A stretch of 64,000 nucleotides of DNA, from contig JACRQF010000009.1 in assembly GCA_016222825.1 (NCBI GenBank), positions 682,001 through 746,000 of the forward strand, read 5' to 3'. Under the pieces are notes generated by a model. It did not search any database. It was not told where the DNA came from and saw nothing but the letters and a program-made list of their open reading frames with translations. The translations under genes and the position numbers were made by a program. The stretch is from Verrucomicrobiota bacterium (GTDB lineage Bacteria; Verrucomicrobiota; Verrucomicrobiia; CAIQCK01). This document shows, piece after piece, positions 25,249 through 34,431 of this stretch. Numbering within the stretch: position 1 is the first letter of the stretch; every line of letters starts with the position of its first letter.

Positions 25249-26850
25249 ATGAGCATGAGAAGTCATCTGATCCTAATCCAAGTCGCGTTGGTTGCAGCCG
25301 GCCTGCTGACCGCTTGCAACCGCGCGAAAGACCACGGCCACGACGGCGCGCACGCCGAGGCTGAGGAACCCAAGACGGCGCAAATCTCCGTCTGGACGGA
25401 CCGCCACGAGATTTTCGCCGAGCACCGCCTCGTCGTCGCGGGCGCGCCGACAAGGTTTGTGACGCACGTCACCGATCTCAAGACGCTGGAGCCGCGTCGC
25501 GAAGGGCCGATCCGCATCCGGCTGGCGCTCGGCCAGGAACCACCGCTGGAGCATGTGGAGAAAGCGCCGTCGCGCGCCGGCATTTACGAACCGCAACTGA
25601 CTTTTCCGAAAGCGGGCGAGTGGAGCGTCAGCGCGTTCATCCCGGCCAACGGTGGAGAGGCCGAGGTGAAGCTGCCGCCGGTCAAAGTGTTTGCGTCGGC
25701 CGCCGAAGCCGCCAAAGCGCCTGAGCCGGAAGTTCCCACCGGCATCAGTTTCCTCAAGGAACAACAATGGAAGATTCTGTCCGGCACCGAGCCAGCCACG
25801 AAACGCAGGCTCGTCGAACAACTGCGTTTGCCCGCGCTGGTGGCCGCGCGTCCGGGAACGCTCGCGCAAGTGACGCCGCCCATTGCCGGGCGGCTGCTGC
25901 TGCCGGCGGGCAAGCCGATGCCATTGGTCGGCGACAAAGTGCAGGCCGGACAAACACTTGCCCTTATCCAGCCGTCGTTCTCGGAGATGGCGGCCCGGTT
26001 CGTCGAGGCGGAAGGCGAAGTCGTGCGGGCCAGACTCGCGCTGGAGCAAGCCGATCTTGCGCTCACGCGCGTCGAGAAACTGGCAAAAGCCGAAGCGAAG
26101 TCGGGGCGCGAGTTGCAGGAGGCGGAGTTTGCGCTCAAGACGGCTCAGGCCAAGCATAACGCCGCGCTTGCCTTGCAAGCCACCTACCGACAGGCGAGCA
26201 CGAACCTCGGCGGCCGCAGCGGCACGGCCAGTCAGCCGGTCATTGAACTGCGCTCGCCCATTACAGGGACCATCATAGATCAGTCGGGCGCGGCGGTCGG
26301 CGAATTCATCACGGCGGAGAAAGCGGTGTTCACGGTGCTCGACGCGGCGAGTGTTTTCATCGAGGCGCGCGTTCCCGAGGCGAGCGTCAAGCGGCTCGGC
26401 TCGACGAAAGCTGCCAGTTATGAAGTGCCCGGCGAAACCGGACGCTTCATTCCCATCACGGGCAATGGGGCCGGCCGCCTCGTGTTCGTCGGCATCCAGG
26501 TGGACACCGCCACGCGCACGGTGCCGTTGATTTATGAAGTCAATAACCCGGAACTTCGCTTGCGCGTTGGACAATCGGTGAACCTCTACGTTGAAACCGC
26601 GCGTGCCGAGAACACGCTGGCCATCCCCAGCGCGGCGATTGTCGAGGAAGACGGCCGGCCGATTGCTTTCGTGCAAGTAGGCGGCGAGACGTTCCAGAAG
26701 CGCGACCTCACGATTGGCATTCGCGATGGCGAATGGGTGCAAGTCTTGGCGGGCATCGCGGAAGGCGAACGGGTGGTTACCAAGGGCGCGTATGCGGTCC
26801 GACTTGCCTCGGTGTCTTCGGCGATTCCCGCGCACGGCCACGTTCACTAG
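25249..26850 (+). CDS. RND efflux periplasmic adaptor (CusB/CzcB-like), lipoprotein
   Basis: A 533-residue membrane-fusion protein. A lipoprotein signal (VAAGLLTACNR) is followed by a His/Asp/Glu-rich stretch (KDHGHDGAHAEAEE) and an extra N-terminal beta domain (about 45-150) before the adaptor core. The core has a lipoyl-type half motif (LPAGKPMPLVGDKVQAGQT), a coiled-coil hairpin (about 255-310), the second lipoyl half (LRSPITGTIIDQSGAAVGEF) and a C-terminal beta-barrel. The protein ends in PAHGHVH. These His clusters suggest metal binding. It links the inner-membrane pump and outer-membrane channel encoded by the next two genes. Start ATG 25249; ATG 25255 is equally possible. Confidence 0.88.
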   Translation: MSMRSHLILIQVALVAAGLLTACNRAKDHGHDGAHAEAEEPKTAQISVWTDRHEIFAEHRLVVAGAPTRFVTHVTDLKTLEPRREGPIRIRLALGQEPPLEHVEKAPSRAGIYEPQLTFPKAGEWSVSAFIPANGGEAEVKLPPVKVFASAAEAAKAPEPEVPTGISFLKEQQWKILSGTEPATKRRLVEQLRLPALVAARPGTLAQVTPPIAGRLLLPAGKPMPLVGDKVQAGQTLALIQPSFSEMAARFVEAEGEVVRARLALEQADLALTRVEKLAKAEAKSGRELQEAEFALKTAQAKHNAALALQATYRQASTNLGGRSGTASQPVIELRSPITGTIIDQSGAAVGEFITAEKAVFTVLDAASVFIEARVPEASVKRLGSTKAASYEVPGETGRFIPITGNGAGRLVFVGIQVDTATRTVPLIYEVNNPELRLRVGQSVNLYVETARAENTLAIPSAAIVEEDGRPIAFVQVGGETFQKRDLTIGIRDGEWVQVLAGIAEGERVVTKGAYAVRLASVSSAIPAHGHVH

Positions 26851-26858
26851 GAGCGTCC

Positions 26859-29800
26859 ATGATCGACACCCTCATTAGCTGGTCCTTGCGCAACCGGGCG
26901 GCTGTTCTGGTGATGGCCGCGCTGCTGCTCGTCATCGGTGGTTACACCGCCGTCAAGATGCCGGTGGACGTTTTCCCAGACCTCACCGCGCCCACCGTCA
27001 CCGTCATCACCGAGGCAAAGGGCATGGCCCCGAGTGAAGTTGAAAGCCAAGTGACCTTCCCGATCGAAGCCGCTGTGAACGGCGCGTCGGGCGTGCGGCG
27101 CGTGCGCTCAGCCACGGCGGTGGGCTTGTCCATCGTCTGGATCGAGTTCGACTGGGGCTCGGACATCTATGCCGCCCGGCAGATCGTCAGCGAGAAAGTG
27201 AACGTCGCGGCGGGCGAATTGCCGCCGGAAGTCGAGCGGCCCGTGCTCGCGCCGGTGTCGTCCATCATGGGCGAAATCCTGTTCATCTCGCTCACGTCGG
27301 ACAAACACACGCCCATCGAACTTCGCACAACCGCCGACACGGTCATCCGGCGGCGCATTCTCTCGGTGCCGGGCGTCTCGCAGGTCACGCCCATCGGCGG
27401 TGGCGTGAAGCAGTTCCAAGTCGTGCTCGCGCCGGCCAAGCTGCAAACCTACGGCGTGTCGCTTAACCAGGTGACCCACGCCTTGTCCGAAGGCAACGAA
27501 AACGTCTCGGCCGGCTTCATCAACGAACGCAGTTCGGAATGGCTCATCACCGGCGTGGGGCGCGTGCGCTCGCTGGAGGACATTGGCGAGACGGTCGTGA
27601 CCGCCACCCGGGGCGTTTCTACGAAGGTCGCGGACCTCGGCGAAATCAGGATTGGAGAAGAGCCGAAACGCGGCGAAGGCTCCACGCGGGGAAAACCGGC
27701 AGTGATCCTCGGCATCCAGAAGCAACCTGGCGCGAATACACTCAGACTGACCAAGGAACTTGACGCGGTGCTGGATGATGTCGCCGCAAAACTACCCGCC
27801 GGGATGGTGATTGACCGGCACATCTTCCGGCAATCGGATTTCATCGAGGTCGCCATCCGCAATGTGCGGGGCGCGCTCCGGGACGGCGGCCTCCTGGTTG
27901 TGGCCATTGTGCTGCTGTTCCTGGCAAACGTGCGCGCCACGTTCATCACGCTCACGGCCATCCCGCTCTCGCTGGTGACGACCATCATGGTGATGAAGGC
28001 TTTCGGCGCGACCATCAACACCATGACACTGGGCGGCATGGCCATCGCCATCGGGGCGTTGGTGGATGACGCGGTGATCCTCGTGGAGAACGTCTTCCGC
28101 CGTCTCCGTCTCAACAGCCTGCAACCGGAAGCGAAGCGCAAGAAGACGATGCGGATCATCTTCGACGCGAGCATCGAGATTCAGAAATCCATCGTCTTTG
28201 CCACGCTCATCATCGCGCTGGTGTTCCTGCCCATCTTCTTCCTGAGCGGCGTCGAAGGCCGTCTGCTCAAGCCGCTGGGCATCGCCTACATCGTGTCGCT
28301 CGGCGCGTCCTTGTTGGTGGCGCTGACGGTCTCGCCGGTGCTGTGCGACCTGCTTTTGCCCAAGAGCCGCGCCGTGCTGGCCGGCCACGAGCCGAAAGTG
28401 GTGACGTGGCTGAAATCGCACTACGCGAAGATTCTCAACCCGGTGCTCGACCATCCGTGGCGCGTCACCGTGCCAGCCGCGCTGGCGCTGGCGCTGGCGC
28501 TCGGCTCGACCGTGTTCATGGGCCGGTCGTTCCTGCCGGAGTTCAACGAAGGCACGCTCACGCTCAGCGCGGTCACGCTGCCCGGCACGTCGCTCGACCA
28601 GGCCAACGAATACAGCAACATCATCGAAAAGACGTTGCTCTCGCATCCCGAAGTCACCGGCGTTGCGCGCCGCCAGGGCCGGGCCGAACTCGACGAGCAC
28701 GCGCAGGGCGTCGAGTCGGCGGAGATTGACGTGTCGCTGAAGATGCAGAAGCGGACCAAAAAGGAGTTTCTGGAAGCCTTGCGCCGTGACTTCTCGCTGA
28801 TCCCCGGCATGAACATCATCATCGGCCAGCCGATCTCGCACCGCATTGACCACATGCTCTCCGGCTCGCGCGCCAACGTGGCGGTGAAGATCTTCGGCGA
28901 GAACCTTTACCAACTTCGCCTGCTGGCCAGCCGCGCCCGCAAAGCGATGGAGACCGTGCCGGGCGTGGCGGACTTGTCCATTGAACAGCAGACCGACGTG
29001 CCCATCCTGCGTGCGCATTTCGACCGCAACGCCATTGCCCGACACGGCCTGACTGTGCGCGACGTCGCTCGGACAATGGAAGCGGCCATCAAAGGCGTGA
29101 CCGTCTCGCGCGTGCTGGAGGGCCGCAACTCCTTCGACCTCGTGGTGCGCCTGGCCGATCCGGAGGGCTGGCGCACGGAGGACATCGGTGAGCTGCTGGT
29201 CGCCACCCCCGCCGGCGCGAAGGTGCCGCTGAAGAGCCTCGCCGACATCCGCAAGGAAACCGGCCCCAATTACATCAGCCGCGAACAGGTCGAACGGAAG
29301 ATCGTGGTCATGTGCAACGCCGCCGGGCGCGACGTGACCTCAATCGTGAACGACTGCAAGAAAGTGGTGGACCCGATTGTCGGCGAAGCAGCCGGCTACC
29401 GCGTCGAATACGGTGGCCAGTTTGAAAGCGCCGCCGAAGCCGGCCGCATCATCGCGATGCTGGGCGTCGCGGTCATCATCGGCATCGGCTTCCTGCTGAA
29501 TCTGGCGTTCGGCTCGGCACGCGACGCCGCACTGATCATGCTGAACCTGCCGCTGGCCTTGATCGGCGGCGTGGTGGGCGTGTTCGTCTCCGGCGGCGTG
29601 CTGAGCGTCGCCTCGCTCATCGGCTTCATCACCGTGTTCGGCATCGCCACGCGCAACGGCATCATGCTCGTCTCGCACATCCGCCATCTGGAGGAGCACG
29701 AAGGCGTGAGCGACTTCCGCGAAGCCGTCTTTCGCGGAGCGATGGAGCGGCTCGCGCCGATCCTGATGACCGCGCTCGCGGCGGGCCTGGCGCTGGTTCC

Positions 29801-29951
29801 GCTGGCTCTCGGCGGACAAAAGCCCGGCAGCGAAATCCAGACGCCGATGGCCATCGTGATTCTCTTCGGCCTGCTAACTTCGATGTTGTTGAACATGATC
29901 GTCGTTCCGACCCTTTATATGCGTTTCGGACGGCCGGTGGAACTTGAGTAG
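26859..29951 (+). CDS. heavy-metal efflux RND pump (CusA/CzcA family)
   Basis: A 1030-residue inner-membrane pump with 12 predicted helices and two large periplasmic loops. The N terminus (IDTLISWSLRNRAAVLVMAA, VDVFPDLTAPTVTVITEA) and GGMAIAIGALVDDAVILVEN in helix 4, with the acidic residues of the proton relay, are characteristic of the heavy-metal group of RND transporters. This form of the helix-4 motif is closer to CusA than to the zinc/cobalt/nickel CzcA type. The exported ion cannot be fixed from sequence; location next to nikR and hypA makes nickel or cobalt plausible. Eight bases separate it from the adaptor gene. Confidence 0.92.
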   Translation: MIDTLISWSLRNRAAVLVMAALLLVIGGYTAVKMPVDVFPDLTAPTVTVITEAKGMAPSEVESQVTFPIEAAVNGASGVRRVRSATAVGLSIVWIEFDWGSDIYAARQIVSEKVNVAAGELPPEVERPVLAPVSSIMGEILFISLTSDKHTPIELRTTADTVIRRRILSVPGVSQVTPIGGGVKQFQVVLAPAKLQTYGVSLNQVTHALSEGNENVSAGFINERSSEWLITGVGRVRSLEDIGETVVTATRGVSTKVADLGEIRIGEEPKRGEGSTRGKPAVILGIQKQPGANTLRLTKELDAVLDDVAAKLPAGMVIDRHIFRQSDFIEVAIRNVRGALRDGGLLVVAIVLLFLANVRATFITLTAIPLSLVTTIMVMKAFGATINTMTLGGMAIAIGALVDDAVILVENVFRRLRLNSLQPEAKRKKTMRIIFDASIEIQKSIVFATLIIALVFLPIFFLSGVEGRLLKPLGIAYIVSLGASLLVALTVSPVLCDLLLPKSRAVLAGHEPKVVTWLKSHYAKILNPVLDHPWRVTVPAALALALALGSTVFMGRSFLPEFNEGTLTLSAVTLPGTSLDQANEYSNIIEKTLLSHPEVTGVARRQGRAELDEHAQGVESAEIDVSLKMQKRTKKEFLEALRRDFSLIPGMNIIIGQPISHRIDHMLSGSRANVAVKIFGENLYQLRLLASRARKAMETVPGVADLSIEQQTDVPILRAHFDRNAIARHGLTVRDVARTMEAAIKGVTVSRVLEGRNSFDLVVRLADPEGWRTEDIGELLVATPAGAKVPLKSLADIRKETGPNYISREQVERKIVVMCNAAGRDVTSIVNDCKKVVDPIVGEAAGYRVEYGGQFESAAEAGRIIAMLGVAVIIGIGFLLNLAFGSARDAALIMLNLPLALIGGVVGVFVSGGVLSVASLIGFITVFGIATRNGIMLVSHIRHLEEHEGVSDFREAVFRGAMERLAPILMTALAAGLALVPLALGGQKPGSEIQTPMAIVILFGLLTSMLLNMIVVPTLYMRFGRPVELE

Positions 29952-29961
29952 CGAGGTGCGC

Positions 29962-31206
29962 ATGAAAAAAGAAACTGTTTCCCTTATGTTCGTCTTCACC
30001 GTGGCCGCCGCGATGGCGGCAAACGAAGCGAAACCCGCAGCACGGCACGTCGAGAACCTGACTCTCGACCAGGCCCTGGAGATGGCCGACAGGCTCCAGC
30101 CGGAGTTAGCGGAGGCGCGGGCGATGGTCGAGGCCGCCGAAGGCCGCGCCAACCAAGCGGGTCTGTTTCCCAATCCCGAAGCCATCGTTGGCGCGAACCA
30201 GCTTCCGCTCCGCAGCGGCGCCGCCAACGAAAAGGAATTCGTGGCCGGCATTGGGCAGACCGTCCCGCTCGGCGGTCGTCTCGGCAAGGCGCGGCAGGCC
30301 GAACTGTTCGACCGCGAGGTCCGCGCGCGCGGCCTCGAAGTGAAACGCCGCGGTATTCGCAAGCGCGTCCACAGCGCCTTTGCCACCGCGTTGTATCAGG
30401 AGAAAGCCTGGCAGGCGCAGAGGGAAATCTGCCTGAACGCCGAGAAAGCCGTGACGACCGCCGCCGCCCGCTTCCAAGCCGGCGACGTCATCCGCGAAGA
30501 CGTGGCACGCGCGGAAATGGAAGCCGCTCGGGTGAAGGTCGAATTCCAGCGCGCCGAATCGTTGTGCCAGCAGTCGCTAGTCGCGCTGGCCTCCGCCATC
30601 GGCGACGCCACGCTTGCCGTGAAGACGCTCGCGGGATCGCTGGACGCGACGTTCGAGATTCCGACCCTGGAAAACCTGATCGGCAATCTCGCCGCCCAGC
30701 CGGAAATCGCGATGGCTGACGCGGACGTTCGCGCCAGCACCGCGCGCGTGGACCTGGCCAAGGCCGAGCGAATTCCCGACGTGAAAGTCGAGTTGCTCTA
30801 TCACCGCTTGGAAGCGAGCCGCGAAAACACGCTCGACGTGGGTCTGAGCATCCCGTTGCCGCTCTTCAACCGCAACCAAGGCCGCCTTCGCGAAGCGCGC
30901 GCCGAAGCCGCCGCCGCGGAAGCGCGCGCGCGCATGACCCAAAACGAACTGACTGCCCGGCTCCGCGAGTCCTACCTGCAGCTCACTGCCGCGCTCGTCA
31001 ACAGCCGGACGCTGAGGACGGAGACTTTGCCTAAGGCGGACACTGTGTTGAGAACTGCGGAAGCCCGCTATGCCGCCGGCGACGCCAGCCTCGTGGAAAT
31101 CCTGCCGGTCCGTCGCGACTGGGCGGCGGTGCAGTTGACATACTTGGAATCGCTGCGAGACGTGATGCAGGCATGGGCGGGGCTGCAACCCTATCTGAAG
31201 CCGTGA
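29962..31206 (+). CDS. TolC/CzcC-family outer-membrane efflux channel
   Basis: A 414-residue protein with an N-terminal signal peptide (MKKETVSLMFVFTVAAAMAA). Two outer-membrane efflux protein repeats follow (NLTLDQALEMADRLQPELAEA; LIGNLAAQPEIAMADADVRA) with the long coiled-coil helices, and SIPLPLFNRNQGRLREARAE, typical of CzcC/CusC. It completes an adaptor-pump-channel operon for metal export across both membranes. The start at ATG 29962 has GAGGTG upstream and lies 10 bases after the pump stop. Confidence 0.9.
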   Translation: MKKETVSLMFVFTVAAAMAANEAKPAARHVENLTLDQALEMADRLQPELAEARAMVEAAEGRANQAGLFPNPEAIVGANQLPLRSGAANEKEFVAGIGQTVPLGGRLGKARQAELFDREVRARGLEVKRRGIRKRVHSAFATALYQEKAWQAQREICLNAEKAVTTAAARFQAGDVIREDVARAEMEAARVKVEFQRAESLCQQSLVALASAIGDATLAVKTLAGSLDATFEIPTLENLIGNLAAQPEIAMADADVRASTARVDLAKAERIPDVKVELLYHRLEASRENTLDVGLSIPLPLFNRNQGRLREARAEAAAAEARARMTQNELTARLRESYLQLTAALVNSRTLRTETLPKADTVLRTAEARYAAGDASLVEILPVRRDWAAVQLTYLESLRDVMQAWAGLQPYLKP

Positions 31207-31286
31207 CAGGTGACGGAAGCGGCGAGTTGAAGGACGCGCGAATCACAGGAGGCCACCCGCGTTTGGGCGGCCATGAGGTGTTTGAC

Positions 31287-32732
31287 CTAGAACGCAATTT
31301 GCGTCCGCAACCCGATCACAATGGCGTTCTTCAGCGCCGTGGAGCCGCCGGGATGGAAGATGTATTGGAAATCCGGCTGCAACGACCACCAGGGTGCGAG
31401 CGCAAACCGGTAGGTCGCCTCCAGCGCCATCTCGTAGTCCGGCACGGGACCGATGCCCAACGTGCGGGGCGTCCCGCCCAACGCGACGATGGTGTTCGCG
31501 TCGCGTTGAAGGTCCTTCAACCTATCGTTGATAGTGACGCAACTGACAGCGACGCCGCAGATGTCTTGGTCGCGGTTTGGGAGCGGCCCCTTGTAGGTCA
31601 GCCCGCCCGCGGCGTAGAACTCCACCGGGTTGCGATCCTCCGGCATCCACGGCGCGACGCGGCAATAAAGCGCCAAACCCTCGTCCCCCTCGGCCTTCTC
31701 GCGCCAGAGCATCTGGTCCACGTTGAAGTAAAACCCGCCGTTGCCCGAGTGCGAGCGGGCCACGCCGGTGGAAGCCAGCCCCGAGAGCGTGCCGTCGTCT
31801 TCGAGGCTGCGACCCAGCGTGTCGAGGCGCAGGTCGTCGAAGTTGCCGCTATGGAACCAGCCGCCAACCTTCAATTCACCCGACAGTCCAATCGCCCCTT
31901 TCTCATGGTTGCGCCGCCAGACCGCCTCGAACAACGCCAGCACGCCGTTGCGATGCCCCATGCCAAAGTGAGTGCCGCTGCGGCCCTCCGTGGACTGGTC
32001 TCCCACGTCGCCGTCCACCACCGCGCCCATCAACTCGATCTGCTCATTCGGCCGGCCCGTCACCATCACGCCCGTGCCCGCCACCGGATACGCCGGACCG
32101 CCGCTCGGAATCAGCGCCGACATGAACGCCGGCCAGCCGTGCGTGGCGCCGATGAACACGCACGCGTAGTCGCTGCAAATCAACCTTTCATCCAGGGCAA
32201 GTTGGCCGCCCCGGATTGAAAGCCTGTCCTCCAAGAAGCTTTGCTCCAGCCACAACTCGTAGAGCCGCACGGTGTCGAACGCCGAAATATTGCTCGGCTC
32301 CATGAACGTCGCGCCGGTCATGCCCGCGATGTCGTTGCGGATGTTCGCCTCCGATCCCTGGATCCAGAGGCCGCTGGCGTGGAATACGCCGCCCTGCCAA
32401 CCACCGGCCCGCTCGATGTCCAGATTCAAATCCGACCGCACCAGTCCCTGGTAAAGCTCACCTGTTCGCGCACCGCCGTGCACGTTCGCCAGAAACTCGC
32501 CGGTGTAGATAGCAGAGAGTTCCCACCCTTTCTCCGCCAGCCGCGATCGCGCACCGCCCCAATCGCCCGTGAGCGTTTCCCGCCCGCACAAGCCTGACTC
32601 AGCGGATGATACGCCGATAGGTTGAGGTAACACCGCATCTTTCGGGTCCGCCGCCAGCCACGAACAACCGGCGAGCCACAATCCGGCCGCCACGCAGCAT
32701 CGAAGGTGAATTCGCTTTTGCCGCCGGATCAC
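31287..32732 (-). CDS. OprB-family porin coupled to cbiM
   Basis: A 481-residue predicted outer-membrane beta-barrel with a signal sequence (LRCCVAAGLWLAGCSWLAA) and the OprB signature near the N terminus (LTGDWGGARSRLAEKGWEL), then alternating beta-strand sequence ending in a terminal aromatic residue (RTQIAF). OprB porins are usually called carbohydrate-selective. Here the GTG start at 32732 overlaps the stop of cbiM (GTGA), so it is translated with a nickel/cobalt importer. A role in letting metal ions or a metal chelate through the outer membrane is therefore inferred. An in-frame upstream start (32786) would overlap cbiM by 58 bases and is less likely. Confidence 0.82.
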   Translation of the reverse strand: MIRRQKRIHLRCCVAAGLWLAGCSWLAADPKDAVLPQPIGVSSAESGLCGRETLTGDWGGARSRLAEKGWELSAIYTGEFLANVHGGARTGELYQGLVRSDLNLDIERAGGWQGGVFHASGLWIQGSEANIRNDIAGMTGATFMEPSNISAFDTVRLYELWLEQSFLEDRLSIRGGQLALDERLICSDYACVFIGATHGWPAFMSALIPSGGPAYPVAGTGVMVTGRPNEQIELMGAVVDGDVGDQSTEGRSGTHFGMGHRNGVLALFEAVWRRNHEKGAIGLSGELKVGGWFHSGNFDDLRLDTLGRSLEDDGTLSGLASTGVARSHSGNGGFYFNVDQMLWREKAEGDEGLALYCRVAPWMPEDRNPVEFYAAGGLTYKGPLPNRDQDICGVAVSCVTINDRLKDLQRDANTIVALGGTPRTLGIGPVPDYEMALEATYRFALAPWWSLQPDFQYIFHPGGSTALKNAIVIGLRTQIAF

Positions 32733-33676
32733 AGAGGCTTCCCCGTCTTCGTCTCGCGGCGAGCGAGCAGACCTCCAACAACCCACGCCGCGCCGAACAT
32801 AATCACCGTGCCCACCAACCCCGCAATAGCCGTCGCCAAGCCCTTCGAACTGATGCCCGGCACCTGATAATCTGGAATGAGCGATCTCATCAGCGTTTTT
32901 GCATGCTCTTCAAAGCCAAGTTGTGCAGCGACCGTCTCCAAGCCGTCCGGCCACGAACTGGCGAACGGTGCGATGAACATAGCCATGCCCAGCACAATGA
33001 CAAGTCCGAGCGCCGGCGTTTCCCAACCGACGACGCGGGCCTGATTGTGCTCCGGATCCACAAATTCCGGCCGCACGTTGCGGATGGCCAGGACCACCAG
33101 TGCCGTGATCAACGCCTCGCACAAGCCGATCAGCACATGCACGCCGAACATCGCCGGAAAAACCATGCCCGCTGCCGCCGTGCCAGAGAACGCCAGTTCA
33201 CCTGCGCACGCCATCGCCGCCAGCAACGTCGAGCACCACGCCGCAAACACCACCGCCGTAACCTGCCCGCGCACCCCCCCGACAAGCCTGCGCACGAGCG
33301 CGTAAACGCCGTAACCGCCCACCGTGCCGACGATGGCCATGTTGAACACGTTCGCGCCCAGCGCCAGCACACCACCGTCACTGAAGAGGAAACATTGCAG
33401 GATCAGCACCGCCGCGATCATCACCGCTCCCGCCGCCGGCCCCAAAAGCACCGCCGCGAGCACGCCACCCAGCAAATGCCCCGATGTGCCGCCTGCGACG
33501 GGAAAGTTCAACATCTGCGCGGCGAACACGAACGCCGCCGCCAACCCCATCAGCGGCGTCTTGGAGCGCGGCAACGTGCGGTTCACCTGGCGGATCGCCA
33601 CGGCTAGTCCCGCCGCCGCAAGGCCGCCCGTGACCGCCATCGTGTTCGCACTCAGAAATCCGTCCGGAATGTGCAT
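32729..33676 (-). CDS. cbiM: ECF nickel/cobalt transporter substrate component CbiM/NikM with fused PDGLE domain
   Basis: A 315-residue membrane protein. The processed-looking N terminus MHIPDGFLS and H67 (AGGTSGHLLGG) correspond to the Met1, His2, His67 metal site I recall for the Ni-binding NikM2 structure. Seven or so hydrophobic segments form the CbiM core (to about 215). The C-terminal part contains the literal motif SSWPDGLE and a final membrane helix, i.e. the PDGLE/CbiN-like accessory domain fused instead of a separate cbiN. With cbiQ and cbiO on the divergent strand it makes a complete ECF importer. Nickel versus cobalt cannot be decided from sequence alone; the neighbours favour nickel. 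Confidence 0.92.
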   Translation of the reverse strand: MHIPDGFLSANTMAVTGGLAAAGLAVAIRQVNRTLPRSKTPLMGLAAAFVFAAQMLNFPVAGGTSGHLLGGVLAAVLLGPAAGAVMIAAVLILQCFLFSDGGVLALGANVFNMAIVGTVGGYGVYALVRRLVGGVRGQVTAVVFAAWCSTLLAAMACAGELAFSGTAAAGMVFPAMFGVHVLIGLCEALITALVVLAIRNVRPEFVDPEHNQARVVGWETPALGLVIVLGMAMFIAPFASSWPDGLETVAAQLGFEEHAKTLMRSLIPDYQVPGISSKGLATAIAGLVGTVIMFGAAWVVGGLLARRETKTGKPL

Positions 33677-33819
33677 CGGCCGATCTCGTTGATTATGATG
33701 TTACGAATCCACAACACGATAATATCCACTCAGGTTCCGTCAACGTCTATTTTCAGGAAAGTTCGATCACAAACAAATCTGTGGCTGACGCCGCGGACGG
33801 ACCGCGCTAAGGTGAGGCG
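33677..33819. promoter_or_regulatory. divergent promoter region of cbiM and cbiQ-cbiO
   Basis: A 143-base AT-richer spacer between divergent genes of one transporter. It holds an inverted pair ATTAT (33692-33696) / ATAAT (33719-33723), and inside it NikR-like half-sites GTTAC (33700-33704) and AACAC (33713-33717), with spacing unlike the nikR operator. No cobalamin riboswitch could be recognised. Confidence 0.45.
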
Positions 33820-34431
33820 ATGCGAGTGGAGTTATTCGACAGCCAAAGCCATCTCAACAGCCCGGTCCATCGGATGCCCGCGGCGGTGAAATGCGGCGCG
33901 GCGGTGGCCCTCGTGTTGACAACGGTTCTGCTGCCTGTCTCGCGACCATCCGCTTTCGCGCTGGTGGCGGCGGCGCTGGCGGTGGTGGCGGCAGCGAGCC
34001 GGATTTCGCCGGCATTCCTCGCAAAACGGTTGCTGCTCCTGGAGCCGCTTGCGCTTGGCGTGGCAGCACTGGCGGTTTTTCAACCAGACGGTTGGTGGAT
34101 GTTCGCCATGCTCCTCATCAGGACCAATCTCTGCCTGCTGACGATGATCCTGCTGTCGAACACAACATCTTTCGCAGATATCCTGCGCGTGCTCCAGCGG
34201 CTGCGTGTTCCGTCACTGTTGGTGACGACGATGGCGCTGATGTATCGCTACCTGTTCGTGCTGGCGGATGAGGTTGGTCGCATGAGCCGCGCTCGGGCGA
34301 GCCGAACATTTTCGGCGCAGCGGCGCGCGGTGTGGTGGTCGCAGGCGGGCATTCTCGGCCAGTTGTTCATCCGCTCAACGGAACGAGCAGAACGAATCTA
34401 TGCCGCCATGTGCGCCAGGGGGTGGCAATGA
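33820..34431 (+). CDS. cbiQ: ECF transporter membrane component CbiQ/NikQ
   Basis: A 203-residue protein with a cluster of hydrophobic segments (about 22-50, 68-90, 93-110) and the CbiQ-type coupling region: FADILRVLQRLRVPSLL, ADEVGRMSRARASR and STERAERIYAAMCARGW, which contact the ATPase. It couples ATP hydrolysis by CbiO to metal uptake through CbiM. Its stop overlaps the ATG of cbiO (ATGA). It is shorter than many CbiQ proteins (about 220-260 residues) but intact at both ends. Confidence 0.88.
   Translation: MRVELFDSQSHLNSPVHRMPAAVKCGAAVALVLTTVLLPVSRPSAFALVAAALAVVAAASRISPAFLAKRLLLLEPLALGVAALAVFQPDGWWMFAMLLIRTNLCLLTMILLSNTTSFADILRVLQRLRVPSLLVTTMALMYRYLFVLADEVGRMSRARASRTFSAQRRAVWWSQAGILGQLFIRSTERAERIYAAMCARGWQ

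Noticed and set aside
25228-25256. Full NikR operator before the efflux adaptor gene
   Set aside because: Only the right half GTAACAC (25238-25244) is present; the position 22 bases upstream where the partner should lie does not match GTGTTAC.
33677-33819. Cobalamin riboswitch upstream of cbiM
   Set aside because: The spacer is only 143 bases, divergent, and no B12-box-like sequence was seen.
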